From: a candidate division GN15 bacterium
GTDB taxonomy: Bacteria; Zixibacteria; MSB-5A5; GN15; FEB-12
Direction: 5' to 3'
DNA: 52,076 nucleotides
Assembly: GCA_014727815.1 (NCBI GenBank)
Contig: WJMS01000015.1
Span: 1 to 52,076, forward strand
This document shows, piece by piece, positions 37,588 through 47,619 of this stretch (position 1 is the stretch's first letter; the number at the start of each line of letters is the position of its first letter). The notes under the pieces were generated by a model. The model ran no database searches and had not been told where the DNA came from. It saw only the letters and a program-made list of their open reading frames with translations. The position numbers were made by a program, and so were the translations under genes.

Positions 37588-38532
37588 CTACAATACAACG
37601 ATCGCTCCGGTGACCAGTAAATTGGCCAGGGCCAGCGGAAGCATCACCTTCCACCCGTACGACATGAGCTGGTCGAAGCGCGGCCGGGGCAGCCCGGCGC
37701 GCAGCAGGATGAAGAAGCAGACCAGGGCGAAGGTCTTGAGGCCGAACCAGACGATCGGCGGCAGCCAGGGACCGTGCCAGCCGCCGAGAAAGAGGGTCGT
37801 GGTGATGGCTGCAACGACTACCATTCCGAGGTACTCGCCGACGAAGAACATGCCGAACTTCAGGCCGGAGTATTCCGAGTGAAAGCCGGCGACGATTTCA
37901 CTTTCCGCCTCGGGGATGTCAAAGGGCAGCCGGTGCATTTCCGCGACGCCGGCGACCAGAAAGACGACAAAACCAAAAAACTGCGGGACGATATTCCACA
38001 TCCCCTGCTGGGCCATGACGATGTCCCACATGCTGAACGAGCCGGTCATGACGACCACGCCCATCAACGACAGACCCATGAAGACTTCGTAGCTGATCAT
38101 CTGCGAGGCCGCTCGCAGGCCGCCGAGCAGTGAATACTTGTTGTTGGAGGACCAGCCTCCCAGCACGACGCTGTAGGCGCCAAGTGATGACATCGCGAGG
38201 AAAAAGAGCAGGCCGACATTCAGGTCGACCACCCCGATACCGGGGGCGACCGGGACGACCGCGAACGACATGAGCACGGTGAAGATGATCACGCCCGGTG
38301 CGATGACAAAGACGGGGCGGTCGGCAAACGGTGGTATCCAGTCTTCCTTGGTGAGGATCTTTACCATGTCGGCGATGACCTGGAAGATGCCGAACGGCCC
38401 GACGCGGTTGGGGCCGTAGCGATCCTGCCACAGGCCGAGCAATCGCCGCTCGAGCCAGATCAGGCCGGGAGCTGCGGTGAAGACGCCGAGCAGGACGAGT
38501 ATCGCGAGAAGTGCCGATCCCTGAAAGCTCAC
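37588..38532 (-). CDS. nuoH: NADH-quinone oxidoreductase subunit H
   Basis: [75 protein letters not shown]. Confidence 0.96.
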   Translation of the reverse strand: MSFQGSALLAILVLLGVFTAAPGLIWLERRLLGLWQDRYGPNRVGPFGIFQVIADMVKILTKEDWIPPFADRPVFVIAPGVIIFTVLMSFAVVPVAPGIGVVDLNVGLLFFLAMSSLGAYSVVLGGWSSNNKYSLLGGLRAASQMISYEVFMGLSLMGVVVMTGSFSMWDIVMAQQGMWNIVPQFFGFVVFLVAGVAEMHRLPFDIPEAESEIVAGFHSEYSGLKFGMFFVGEYLGMVVVAAITTTLFLGGWHGPWLPPIVWFGLKTFALVCFFILLRAGLPRPRFDQLMSYGWKVMLPLALANLLVTGAIVVL

Positions 38533-41234
38533 GACGTCACTCCTCTGGCGATCTCTACGGATGCGTTCGGGTCGATACCAACGAAGGGGCCGAGACCGAT
38601 CGGGATGCCGATCGTGCCGGTCGGGAGATCATCGCGCACGACTGCTTTCGCCTGAAACTCTCGGTTGCCTATTGTGAGGCTCAACATGTCACCCTCGGAA
38701 ACTTCATGGGACTCTCTGTCGGCTGACGGAATTGCAATGTATGGCTCAGGCATGCGTGTAGCGAGGGCGGCGGCGCGGGAACTGAGTTCTTCACTGCCAT
38801 ATATATGATACATGGGAACGATGCTCGGTTTGTTCCCCGATGAGTCGGTTTTTGGTTCCGGCTGGAAGTATGACCGTGCGGCATCTGGTCTTGGTTCGAT
38901 CAATCGCAGGCCGGGATCACCGCCGCGCAGCGGTCCGCCGACCTCGGCCTGGTATTTCGCAGTTGCCTGTACCGAGTTCCACCCCGGCGCCCAGAAGAAG
39001 GGAATCAGCGACGACGGTGGTTTGCCGTGGTACCCTTCCATCGAAAATGCAAGCGGTGAATCCGGATCGGTTTTCGGCTGCGGTTCATGCACATTGATAT
39101 GCGCGGTCATGGCCGTACGCCCGCTGTAGCGGTGCGAGGCACGCGGTATGCGCTGGTGCACGAGCCGGAAACGTGCGCCGGGGGCGATCCTGAGGCGGTC
39201 GCCGAAGGCCGGGAACGTATCAAACAGCTGCGAGCAGATGTCGTCGAGAGTAGTGCCGTTTCGTCGGTTTGCACCGGCGAGGGCCAACAGACGCCGCCAG
39301 CTTTCCTCGGGCGCTTTGCCGGGACTGAGCACCTGGTAGAAACGCTGGGCGCGCCCCTCGTTGTTGACCAGAGTGCCGTCACCTTCAGTGAAGGCGGCTA
39401 CGGGGATGACAACGTCAGCCTGTCCGGTTGTATCAGTCATGATGTGATCGAGTGCGATTATTCGCTTACACCGGTTCAGCGCGGAGTCGACAGTCGCGCG
39501 ATCGATGCGTCGGTACAGGTCGTTTTCGAGGATAACGAGGGTGTCGATGTCACCGCGTGTGATCTTCTCGAATGCTTCATCTACTGACGGGGCATCAAGA
39601 AAGCTCACACCGAGGCTGTTGGTTTCAGGGAGCACAAACGCAAGTTCCGCCGCATTGCCCTCCTTGCAGAGTGCGAAGGCGGTGTTGGCGGCAGCGTGAA
39701 TGAGATGACGGCTGCCGAGGCTCGTGCCGGAGATGACCACAGGACGGTCGGCCTCACGCAGGGCTTCAGCGGCCGCTTCGACGAAGGCCAATGTTTCGTC
39801 GGAGAGACCCGCCACTGCCGGCGCCTTATCGTCAAGGGTAGCTGCAATGGCAAAGCCGATGCGGGTGATGTCCTCGGCGGATGCACGCAGCGCACGGGTA
39901 GAAAACTTGTCAAGCTTGGTTCGAGTGGGCGTGGCGACGAAACACGGGCCGCGCTCGCCCTGCATGAGTTCGCGCACGGCGGCATCATGCCAGTGATCGA
40001 CACCGATCTTCTTCGCGTTGTGCGCCGGTTTGGTCATGCCGGCCTGCCGCACGGCGAGGTCAAGCATGGGCGCAGTGTTGGTCAGGTCTTCACCGAGAAT
40101 GAGGACGACATCGGCCTGCTCCACATCATGCAGGGAGGCCGATCGGGCCGGACCGTTGCGCAGGACTGTCAGGACTTCATCGGTGAGTGTCTTCTGCCGT
40201 TCACTATCGCCCGAATAGAAGTTGTCCTGCCCCACCAGTTCGCGCAGCGCGAAGTTGGCCTCGAGGCTGGCCCGCGGCGAGCCGATACCGGCAATGCCCT
40301 TGGCTTCTCCAAGACTCTTGCGGGCGGCATCGAGCGCGGCATTATCATCGACCTGTTCGAAATCGCTGCTGCGATCGGTGCGGCTCAGGGCGTTCGTGAT
40401 TCGATCCGGACTGTTGACGAACTCATAGCCAAAGCGGCCTCGGTCGCACATGAAGTAACCGTTGACTTCGCGGTTGTATCGATTGAGCACGCGGACGACT
40501 TTGTCATAGCGTGAGCCGGGGATGATATTGCAGCCGAGGCTGCACTGGTGACAAACCGACGGCGCCGTCTGCAGGTCCCACTTGCGGGCGTAGTGTTGTT
40601 TCAGGGTCTTGTCGGTAAACACGCCGGTCGGGCAGACTTCGACAAGATTGCCGCTGAACTCGCTTTCGAGCGGGCCGTCTTCGTATCGGCCGAAATAGAC
40701 ATGATCGTGGGCGGCGAAGGCCTGGAGGTCGTCACCGCCGGCGAAGTCGTGGTAGAAGCGGACGCACCGGTAGCAGGCAATGCAGCGGTTCATCTCATGA
40801 TTGATAAACGGTCCGAGATCCTGGTTGCGGTGGGTGCGCTTCTTGAACCGGAACTCGCGATAGGTGTGACCGGTCATGACGGTCATATCCTGCAGGTGAC
40901 ACTCGCCGCCTTCGTCGCAGACCGGGCAGTCGTGCGGATGGTTGACCATGAGCCACTCGATGACGCTCTTGCGGAATTCTTCCGCCTGGCGCGCTTTGAT
41001 CGATATACGCGTCCCCTCGGTAGCCGGCACCATGCATGCCATCGCCAGCTTGCCCTTCTCATCGTTTTCGTCTTTGTACTGCATCACGGCACACTGGCGA
41101 CAGGCGCCGACCGACCCGAAGGCCGGATGCCAGCAGAAGTAGGGCAGGTCGAAGCCGAGTGAGAGGGCCACCTGCAGCATGTTCTGACCATCGGCTACTT
41201 CAAACTTCTTGCCGTCTATGTACACGTAGGGCAT
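38529..41234 (-). CDS. nuoG: NADH-quinone oxidoreductase subunit G
   Basis: N-terminal 2Fe-2S and His-ligated cluster motifs ([19 protein letters not shown]), [10 protein letters not shown], extra CHQCSLGCN...C (N7-type), molybdopterin-like C-terminal region. Confidence 0.94.
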   Translation of the reverse strand: MPYVYIDGKKFEVADGQNMLQVALSLGFDLPYFCWHPAFGSVGACRQCAVMQYKDENDEKGKLAMACMVPATEGTRISIKARQAEEFRKSVIEWLMVNHPHDCPVCDEGGECHLQDMTVMTGHTYREFRFKKRTHRNQDLGPFINHEMNRCIACYRCVRFYHDFAGGDDLQAFAAHDHVYFGRYEDGPLESEFSGNLVEVCPTGVFTDKTLKQHYARKWDLQTAPSVCHQCSLGCNIIPGSRYDKVVRVLNRYNREVNGYFMCDRGRFGYEFVNSPDRITNALSRTDRSSDFEQVDDNAALDAARKSLGEAKGIAGIGSPRASLEANFALRELVGQDNFYSGDSERQKTLTDEVLTVLRNGPARSASLHDVEQADVVLILGEDLTNTAPMLDLAVRQAGMTKPAHNAKKIGVDHWHDAAVRELMQGERGPCFVATPTRTKLDKFSTRALRASAEDITRIGFAIAATLDDKAPAVAGLSDETLAFVEAAAEALREADRPVVISGTSLGSRHLIHAAANTAFALCKEGNAAELAFVLPETNSLGVSFLDAPSVDEAFEKITRGDIDTLVILENDLYRRIDRATVDSALNRCKRIIALDHIMTDTTGQADVVIPVAAFTEGDGTLVNNEGRAQRFYQVLSPGKAPEESWRRLLALAGANRRNGTTLDDICSQLFDTFPAFGDRLRIAPGARFRLVHQRIPRASHRYSGRTAMTAHINVHEPQPKTDPDSPLAFSMEGYHGKPPSSLIPFFWAPGWNSVQATAKYQAEVGGPLRGGDPGLRLIEPRPDAARSYFQPEPKTDSSGNKPSIVPMYHIYGSEELSSRAAALATRMPEPYIAIPSADRESHEVSEGDMLSLTIGNREFQAKAVVRDDLPTGTIGIPIGLGPFVGIDPNASVEIARGVTS

Positions 41235-41240
41235 GATGTC

Positions 41241-42530
41241 TTATCTCCAGGGGCACTTTTTGTCTTTGATGTGCCGTTCGAAATCGTCACGAAAGTACTT
41301 CAATCCGCTCTGCAACGGTTCAACCGCACCGGGCGCCAGCGCACAGAACGTGTTGCCCGGGCCGAGCCAGGTGCAGTGGGCTTCGAGTCGGTCGAGATCG
41401 GCCGGCTCTCCCTCACCCTCTTCGATGGCGTGCAGGAGCTTCTCGGTCCAGGGCAGACCGTCGCGGCAGGGCGTGCACCAGCCGCACGATTCCTGGGCGA
41501 AGAAGTGTTCGAGATTTTCGAGCATGCCGACCGGGCAGGTCCGGTCATCGAGAATGATGATGGTGCCGGTGCCAAGACGTGAGCCGATCTTCATGATCTC
41601 GCCGTAGTCCATGGGGACGTCGAGGTGTTCGTCGATCATGAAATCAGTCGAGGCGCCGCCGGGCAGCATACCTCTGAAGCGATAGCCATCTTTCATGCCG
41701 CCGGCATGTTCTTCGATAATCTCGCGCGCGGTGGTACCCATCGGCAGTTCCCAGGCGCCGGGACGGTTGACCCGACCGCTGACACCGTAGATTTTGGTGC
41801 CGCCATCATCGGTCTTACTCAGCCCCCTGAACCAGTCGGCGCCGTTGTTGATGATGTGCTGCACGTTGCAAAGTGTCTCGACATTCTGTACGATGGTCGG
41901 CTTGCCCCACAGGCCACTGGCTTGCGGAAAAGGTGGCTTGGCTCTGGGGGTGGCGCGTTTGCCTTCCATGGCATTGAGCAGGCCGGTTTCTTCGCCGCAC
42001 ATGTATCGACCGGCGCTGACGTGTACGTACATATCGAGATTGAAACCGCTGCCCAGGATGTTCTTGCCGAGGTAGCCTTTCTCATAGGCCTCGGCGATTG
42101 CCTTCCGGAGCCGGCCGGCCGAGAGGTGATAGGCCCAGCGGATGAAGATATACGAGACCGATGCGCCGATGGCGTAGGCGGCACAGATCATGCCTTCGAT
42201 CAGCGAGTGCGGGTCGCCCTCCATGAGCAGTCGGTCCTTGAACGTGCCGGGTTCCATCTCGTCGGCGTTGGCGACGAGATACTTCGGCTGGGGAGCGTCA
42301 TCACCCATCGGCACAAAGCCCCATTTCATGCCGGTATTGAAGCCGGCGCCACCACGGCCTTTCAGGTTCGCTTCTTTCACGAGCGACTGGACATCCTTCG
42401 GCGACATATCGGAAAGCGCCTTGCGCACAGCCTGGTAGCCGCCGGCACGCTCGTACTCGTCGATAGTCATGGGCGTGCGATCATCGCGGATGTTCTTTGT
42501 GAGCGGCGTTTCCATACCCGTATCAGTCAT
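41241..42530 (-). CDS. nuoF: NADH-quinone oxidoreductase subunit F
   Basis: LKGRGGAGFNTGMKWGF, NADEMEPGTFKDRLLMEGDPHSLIEGM, ESCGWCTPCRDGLPW. Confidence 0.96.
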   Translation of the reverse strand: MTDTGMETPLTKNIRDDRTPMTIDEYERAGGYQAVRKALSDMSPKDVQSLVKEANLKGRGGAGFNTGMKWGFVPMGDDAPQPKYLVANADEMEPGTFKDRLLMEGDPHSLIEGMICAAYAIGASVSYIFIRWAYHLSAGRLRKAIAEAYEKGYLGKNILGSGFNLDMYVHVSAGRYMCGEETGLLNAMEGKRATPRAKPPFPQASGLWGKPTIVQNVETLCNVQHIINNGADWFRGLSKTDDGGTKIYGVSGRVNRPGAWELPMGTTAREIIEEHAGGMKDGYRFRGMLPGGASTDFMIDEHLDVPMDYGEIMKIGSRLGTGTIIILDDRTCPVGMLENLEHFFAQESCGWCTPCRDGLPWTEKLLHAIEEGEGEPADLDRLEAHCTWLGPGNTFCALAPGAVEPLQSGLKYFRDDFERHIKDKKCPWR

Positions 42531-42990
42531 ACTCCTTCAGGATGTCTTCAACTTTGTCCGGGGTGAGGTCGACATAGGTCGTTTCATCGATGATGAAGGC
42601 CGGGGCGTGGTCGCAGATACCAAGACACGGAATCGGCAGCAGCGTGAACTTGTTGTCCGGCGTCGTCTCGCCGGGGCGAATGCCGAGCTGCTTGTGCAGG
42701 TGTTCGAGAATTTCTTTGTAGCCGGTGATCCAGCAGCTGACGCTGTCGCAGATAAAGATCTTGTGTCGACCGACCGGCCGGCGGAAAATGAGGTTGTAGA
42801 AGGTCGCCACCGAATCGAGTTCATCGGGCGACATGTCGAGATACTCGGCCACATCGAGCAGGCCTTCATCGGTCACCCAGCCGTCGCGGTGTGCCTGGAC
42901 GATCTTGAGCGCACCGAGGCAGGCCGCCTGTTTGGTCGGCACGTGCGACAGTTCCTTGTCGATTTCCGCCTTTTCTTCCTGACTCAGCAT
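42523..42990 (-). CDS. nuoE: NADH-quinone oxidoreductase subunit E
   Basis: Thioredoxin-like 2Fe-2S protein: CDSVSCW...PCLGICDHAPAF. Confidence 0.95.
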   Translation of the reverse strand: MLSQEEKAEIDKELSHVPTKQAACLGALKIVQAHRDGWVTDEGLLDVAEYLDMSPDELDSVATFYNLIFRRPVGRHKIFICDSVSCWITGYKEILEHLHKQLGIRPGETTPDNKFTLLPIPCLGICDHAPAFIIDETTYVDLTPDKVEDILKEYD

Positions 42991-43020
42991 GTTCTTTTCA
43001 TCTCTATCCGTTCGTGTGCG

Positions 43021-44778
43021 TTACCGATCGACATCGGCAAGCACGAAATCTATACTCCCCAGTATCGCCAGCAGGTCGGCCACGGTGTGGCCGCGGCTGA
43101 TGGCCGGCACCATCTGAATGTGCGGAAACGAGGGCGCCCGGATGCGGGTGCGATATGACATGGTGCTGCCATCACTCACCAGATAGTAGCCGTTGTTGCC
43201 CTTCGACGCCTCGACCGCCGCAAACGCTTCGCCCGGCGGGATAACCGGCCCCCAGCTGACATTGAGGAAGTGTGTGATCAATGTCTCAATGTCATGCATG
43301 GTGCGGTCCTTGTTGGGCGGCGTGGTCAGTTTGTGCGATGATTTGTATGGTCCTGACGGCATGTTGTTCAGGCACTGTTCAATTATTCGCAGGCTCTGTC
43401 GCATTTCTTCGACCCGGACAATACCGCGATCGTAGCAGTCGCCGTTGTGGGCGATTGGGATGTCGAACTCGAATTGATCGTAGCCGGAGTACGGCCGTGT
43501 TTTGCGGAAGTCCCACTCGTAACCGGTGGCGCGCAAGCCGGGGCCGGTGACACCCCACTCGATCGCGGTGTCGGTGTCGTAGACGCCGATGCCTTTGGTG
43601 CGTCCCTTGAAGATGTGGTTTTTCATGACGAGGGAGTCGTATTCTTTCAAGCGGGCCGGCATGTAGTCCAGGAACTCCCGGACCAGCTTGTCCCAACCCT
43701 CAGGGAGATCATCGGCCACCCCACCGATACGAAACCAGTTGGGATGCATGCGGTCACCGCAGATGGCCTCGATGATCGTAAAGATGCGCTCGCGGTCGTT
43801 GAACATGTAGAAGACCGGTGACAGCGCGCCGACATCCTGGGCGAAGGTGCCGTACCAGACGAGATGACTGGCAATTCGGAAGAACTCGGCGAGCATGATG
43901 CGAATGACCTGCGCCCGCTCGGGGACGTCGATACCGGCGAGTTTCTCGACCGCCATGACGTAGGGGAAGTTGTTCATGACCCCGCCGAGGTAGTCGATGC
44001 GATCGGTGTACGGGATGTAGGAATGCCAGGACTGCCGCTCCCCCATCTTCTCGGCGCCGCGATGATGGAAGCCGATTTCGGGAACGGCGTCGACGATCTC
44101 TTCGCCATCGAGCTGCAGTATCACCCGCAGGACACCGTGCGTGCCGGGATGTTGGGGCCCGAGATTAAGAAAGATGAAATCGCTGTCTTCGCTTCGGCGC
44201 TTCATCCCCCAGTCCTCGGGGTTGAACTTGAATGCTTCCATCTCCCGGTCCTGGCGCTCATCGGGAAGTTCGAACGGCGGCATTTCGGTGGCACGGGCGG
44301 GGTGATCTTTGCGCAATGGGTAGCCTTCCCACGTGTGCGGCATGAGTATGCGCTGCAGGTGCGGGTGACCATCGAAGCGCACGCCAAACATATCGAAGAC
44401 CTCCCGTTCGTACCAGTCGGCGTTGGGGAATATTGTGCGTACGGTTGCGACGGTGGGGTCGGCTTCGGGCAAACCGACTTTCACCCGGATATCGTCGTTG
44501 CGGTCGAACGACAGCAAATGGTAGACGACCGAAAAGCGGTCGGTACCGGGTTGAACCGGGTGCTGGCGGGAGCCTTCGTCGATTGCGGTCAGGTCGTAGA
44601 GCATGCGATACGGCTGCTCGACTTCGGATTTCAAAAACGACAGTACCGGTTGCAGGGCCGAGCGGTCGATCCAGACGGTCGGGATCTGGTCGGTGGTCGG
44701 CTGCACCGAACGGAGATTGTCGCCGAACTTCTCGGTGAGCGTATCGACAATGGTGGCCGGGCGGGTATCGGTAGTCAT
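43021..44778 (-). CDS. nuoCD: NADH-quinone oxidoreductase fused subunit C/D
   Basis: N-terminal NuoC ([36 protein letters not shown]) fused to NuoD ([44 protein letters not shown]). Confidence 0.96.
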   Translation of the reverse strand: MTTDTRPATIVDTLTEKFGDNLRSVQPTTDQIPTVWIDRSALQPVLSFLKSEVEQPYRMLYDLTAIDEGSRQHPVQPGTDRFSVVYHLLSFDRNDDIRVKVGLPEADPTVATVRTIFPNADWYEREVFDMFGVRFDGHPHLQRILMPHTWEGYPLRKDHPARATEMPPFELPDERQDREMEAFKFNPEDWGMKRRSEDSDFIFLNLGPQHPGTHGVLRVILQLDGEEIVDAVPEIGFHHRGAEKMGERQSWHSYIPYTDRIDYLGGVMNNFPYVMAVEKLAGIDVPERAQVIRIMLAEFFRIASHLVWYGTFAQDVGALSPVFYMFNDRERIFTIIEAICGDRMHPNWFRIGGVADDLPEGWDKLVREFLDYMPARLKEYDSLVMKNHIFKGRTKGIGVYDTDTAIEWGVTGPGLRATGYEWDFRKTRPYSGYDQFEFDIPIAHNGDCYDRGIVRVEEMRQSLRIIEQCLNNMPSGPYKSSHKLTTPPNKDRTMHDIETLITHFLNVSWGPVIPPGEAFAAVEASKGNNGYYLVSDGSTMSYRTRIRAPSFPHIQMVPAISRGHTVADLLAILGSIDFVLADVDR

Positions 44779-44790
44779 TCGTACGGTCCC

Positions 44791-45435
44791 CTACACACCA
44801 TCGGGGGTTCGCAGGTCACCGGTCTGGCGACGGCGTTCCTGTTTGAGATCACGCAGAGCGGGGCGCTGGGCTTTTTCCACACCGGAGGGACCGATCGCCC
44901 AGCTCAGGGGACGGCGTTCCCGCCCGGCCGCCTCACTCATGAGGACCAGGCCTTCCATAAATGTCTCGGGGCGCGGCGGACAGCCGGGGACATAGAGGTC
45001 GACCGGCATGAACTTGTCGACACCCTGGACGACGCTGTAGATGTCGTACATGCCGCCGGAGTTGGCGCACGAACCCATGGAGATGACCCAGCGGGGTTCC
45101 ATCATCTGGTCGTAGAGGCGGCGGATGATCGGCGCCATCTTGAGAAAGACGGTGCCGGCGATCACCATGACATCGGCCTCGCGCGGCGTGCCGCGAATGA
45201 CTTCGGCGCCAAAACGGGCAATATCGTGACGGCTGGTCAGGCTGGTAGCCATTTCGACATAGCAGCAGGAGAGACCGAAATTGAACGGCCAGAGCGAGTT
45301 TTTGCGTCCCCACGCAAGCAGGTCCTGCAGTCGGGCGAGCATGACGTTTTTCTGGACGGTCTTTTCAAAGGAGTCGGAGACCAGCTCGACAGTGTGTTTT
45401 TCGCCCTTCGCCGTGAATCGTTTGAAGCCGCGCAT
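44791..45435 (-). CDS. nuoB: NADH-quinone oxidoreductase subunit B
   Basis: [57 protein letters not shown]; start trimmed to 45435 (TAATG overlap with nuoA). Confidence 0.96.
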   Translation of the reverse strand: MRGFKRFTAKGEKHTVELVSDSFEKTVQKNVMLARLQDLLAWGRKNSLWPFNFGLSCCYVEMATSLTSRHDIARFGAEVIRGTPREADVMVIAGTVFLKMAPIIRRLYDQMMEPRWVISMGSCANSGGMYDIYSVVQGVDKFMPVDLYVPGCPPRPETFMEGLVLMSEAAGRERRPLSWAIGPSGVEKAQRPALRDLKQERRRQTGDLRTPDGV

Positions 45436-45848
45436 TATCGTGATCCCCGTCTGGCCGGTTTGCGGAGAAAGTCGAGCGCGCCCATGCGCCATTCATAGAT
45501 CAAGCCGGCGGTCAGGATACCGGCAAATATGAGCATGGCCAGATAGCCCGGCCAGCCGAGGTCCTTGCCGGCGACGGCCCAGGCAAAGAGGAAGACGACT
45601 TCGAGATCGAAGATCACGAAAAGCATCGCGACCAGATAGAACTGTGCGGAGAAACGTACGCGTGCGCCGCCGGTCGAGGTGATCCCGGACTCGTAGGGAA
45701 GATTGGTTTCGCGGTCCTGGTGTCGCTGGCCGAGCAGCCAGGACAACAGGTACATGGCGCCGAGGATGACGAGAGCGCCGATGGTGTAGACGAGAAGGGG
45801 AAAGACGTCCGATGTCATAGGCGAGGTGGTAATTGGCGCGACCATCAT
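45435..45848 (-). CDS. nuoA: NADH-quinone oxidoreductase subunit A
   Basis: [44 protein letters not shown]; alternative start at 45818. Confidence 0.95.
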   Translation of the reverse strand: MMVAPITTSPMTSDVFPLLVYTIGALVILGAMYLLSWLLGQRHQDRETNLPYESGITSTGGARVRFSAQFYLVAMLFVIFDLEVVFLFAWAVAGKDLGWPGYLAMLIFAGILTAGLIYEWRMGALDFLRKPARRGSR

Positions 45849-45944
45849 GTGTTCAATCGTTTATTCTCCCCTTTCCAATACATACGCGGATATCAGCGTC
45901 TTGATTGACTCCGTCGCTCAAAAGATGATGCTGGGCGATGGTGG

Positions 45945-46079
45945 CTATTCGTCGTCTTCCCACTCGTATTCGTCGGTGTCGTCGTCAACACCACGATCGA
46001 ACAGGAGAGCGGTCATAATGACCGAGATGATCAAAGAAATCAGCGACAGCTTTCTCAAGAGACTACTACGTAAGGTCAT
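45945..46079 (-). CDS. Putative 44-aa small membrane protein with acidic tail (not in supplied ORF track)
   Basis: Minus-strand translation MTLRSSLLRKLSLISLIISVIMTALLFDRGVDDDTDEYEWEDDE; AAAGGAG RBS 8 nt before the ATG. Confidence 0.65.
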   Translation of the reverse strand: MTLRSSLLRKLSLISLIISVIMTALLFDRGVDDDTDEYEWEDDE

Positions 46080-46189
46080 GATGGCTCCTTTGTCAACAGG
46101 AAAGGTTCGCGAGGTCGTACAACGCGGCCGGGAGGCGCAAGGCGCTCCCGGCCGATAGATTGCGGGGCACGGTTGCTCGCCCGCGCGGT

Positions 46190-46612
46190 TTACTTGGTCG
46201 GCTTGGAAACGTCCTGGAGGACCTTACCGCCGAGCGTTTCATCACCGCTGTCGACAACCAGGTCGCCGAGCGAGCAGATTCCAACCATGCGTTTGTCGCG
46301 GTTGAGCACGATCACACGGCGAATCTGTTTCTCCCGCATGGTCTTGCTCGCCGCTGATAGATCTTCATCGTCGTAGCAATAAACGACATTTTCGGTCATG
46401 GCGTCGCGGACAGAGACCTGCTTCGGGTCCTTGCCCTCGGCAACACCGCGGACGGTGATGTCGCGGTCGGTCAACATACCGACCAGCTTGTCGTTTTCCC
46501 CGATCGGCAGCGCGCCAACATCGAGATCTCTCATCTTGGTTGCCGCTTCACTGAGCGTCGTATCGGGTGAAATGTACTCTACGTTAGGGGTCATCACGTC
46601 GCGTAACAACAT
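46190..46612 (-). CDS. CBS domain-pair protein
   Basis: MLLRDVMTPNVEYISPDTTLSEAATKMRDLDVGALPIGENDKLVGMLTDRDITVRGV... repeated CBS pattern; start trimmed to 46612. Confidence 0.93.
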   Translation of the reverse strand: MLLRDVMTPNVEYISPDTTLSEAATKMRDLDVGALPIGENDKLVGMLTDRDITVRGVAEGKDPKQVSVRDAMTENVVYCYDDEDLSAASKTMREKQIRRVIVLNRDKRMVGICSLGDLVVDSGDETLGGKVLQDVSKPTK

Positions 46613-46813
46613 GTCGGACCTCCTTGTCTGGATGGTAGCGTCAAAGTGACACTGCGAGCAGTAACGCTCCTTCATCCGTGTGCGAACAACGTTGGCGGGC
46701 CGCTACTCGTCTACCCGCACAGGCCGTTGTCGCATGCCCTCAGCCGCATGGCATCGTCGGGGCACAAAGGGCGGCGGCGTACTCGCCGGTCTTCCGGGCG
46801 TACCGAATCTACG

Positions 46814-47119
46814 TCAGGACATGCGTTGCATACCGGCCGCGCGGGCGGGCATGTCAACCGCACCCTGACGCATTTCAGTCAGGAACGCCTGGAGGACCTG
46901 CTCTTCGATTCTTCTGCGCATTTTGCCATTGAGCGGATGAGCGATGTCGCGATAGGTGCCGTCGGCGCGCTTGCGACTCGGCATCGCGATGAAGTAACCA
47001 TCGTCACCCTCAATAATCTTCATTCCGCGGACGATGAAACAATCGTCGAAGGTTACGTTGACGAATCCCTTCAAGCGCTCATCATCCCATAACTGAACGC
47101 GAATTCCTGTGATTTCCAT
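46814..47119 (-). CDS. spoVG: SpoVG family protein
   Basis: VNVTFDDCFIVRGMKIIEGDDGYFIAMPSRKRADGTYRDIAHPLNGKMRRRIEEQVLQAF. Confidence 0.92.
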   Translation of the reverse strand: MEITGIRVQLWDDERLKGFVNVTFDDCFIVRGMKIIEGDDGYFIAMPSRKRADGTYRDIAHPLNGKMRRRIEEQVLQAFLTEMRQGAVDMPARAAGMQRMS

Positions 47120-47350
47120 AACTCTCTCCTGATTACAACAAACGGTTGTGATTTGTTTCTTAGCTTTTCGTTTCGTGCCGAGGAGTGGTGTGCAATTACA
47201 TCCGGTTCACTTCCGATCTTTTGATGGTTCGTTTCTTTTCGAATACCGTTCGTCTTTCCGGCACATCCCTGCACCGGTCTATTAGTATCACTGGTTCACG
47301 TTGGACGAAGTTGTCAGATCTCGTACGACGTACACCCCACTATGCCGGTT

Positions 47351-47364
47351 TGTGATGTATCACA
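47351..47364. promoter_or_regulatory. CRP/FNR-like palindrome TGTGATGTATCACA
   Basis: Perfect inverted repeat TGTGAT-GT-ATCACA in the roughly 500-bp divergent spoVG/luxR-type intergenic region. Confidence 0.4.
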
Positions 47365-47619
47365 CAAGACGAGTAGAGTACGTGGACACTGCGTAAGCAG
47401 GGTACGCGGCCTCGCAATCGGATGGCAACTGGTCAGCCTAGTATAAGTGATTGTGGCGTCATATTATACGATCTCGCGCGACCAGGACAGGGATTCGTTC
47501 GAGCTGAAACTATTGCTGTTTGACTTCCGTAGCCTGTTGCGTAATTATTGATGAACTCCAGCTCGTTCGGGGTCGAATGAATTAACCGATAGCCAAAGGA
47601 CCCAGCACAAGCAGAACAG

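Noticed and set aside
41625-42566. 313-aa plus-strand ORF opposite nuoF
   Set aside because: Shadow of nuoF with no domain signature.
43864-45498. 544-aa plus-strand ORF antisense to nuoD/nuoB
   Set aside because: Fully antisense to unmistakable nuoCD and nuoB coding sequence; long shadow ORFs are expected in GC-rich DNA.
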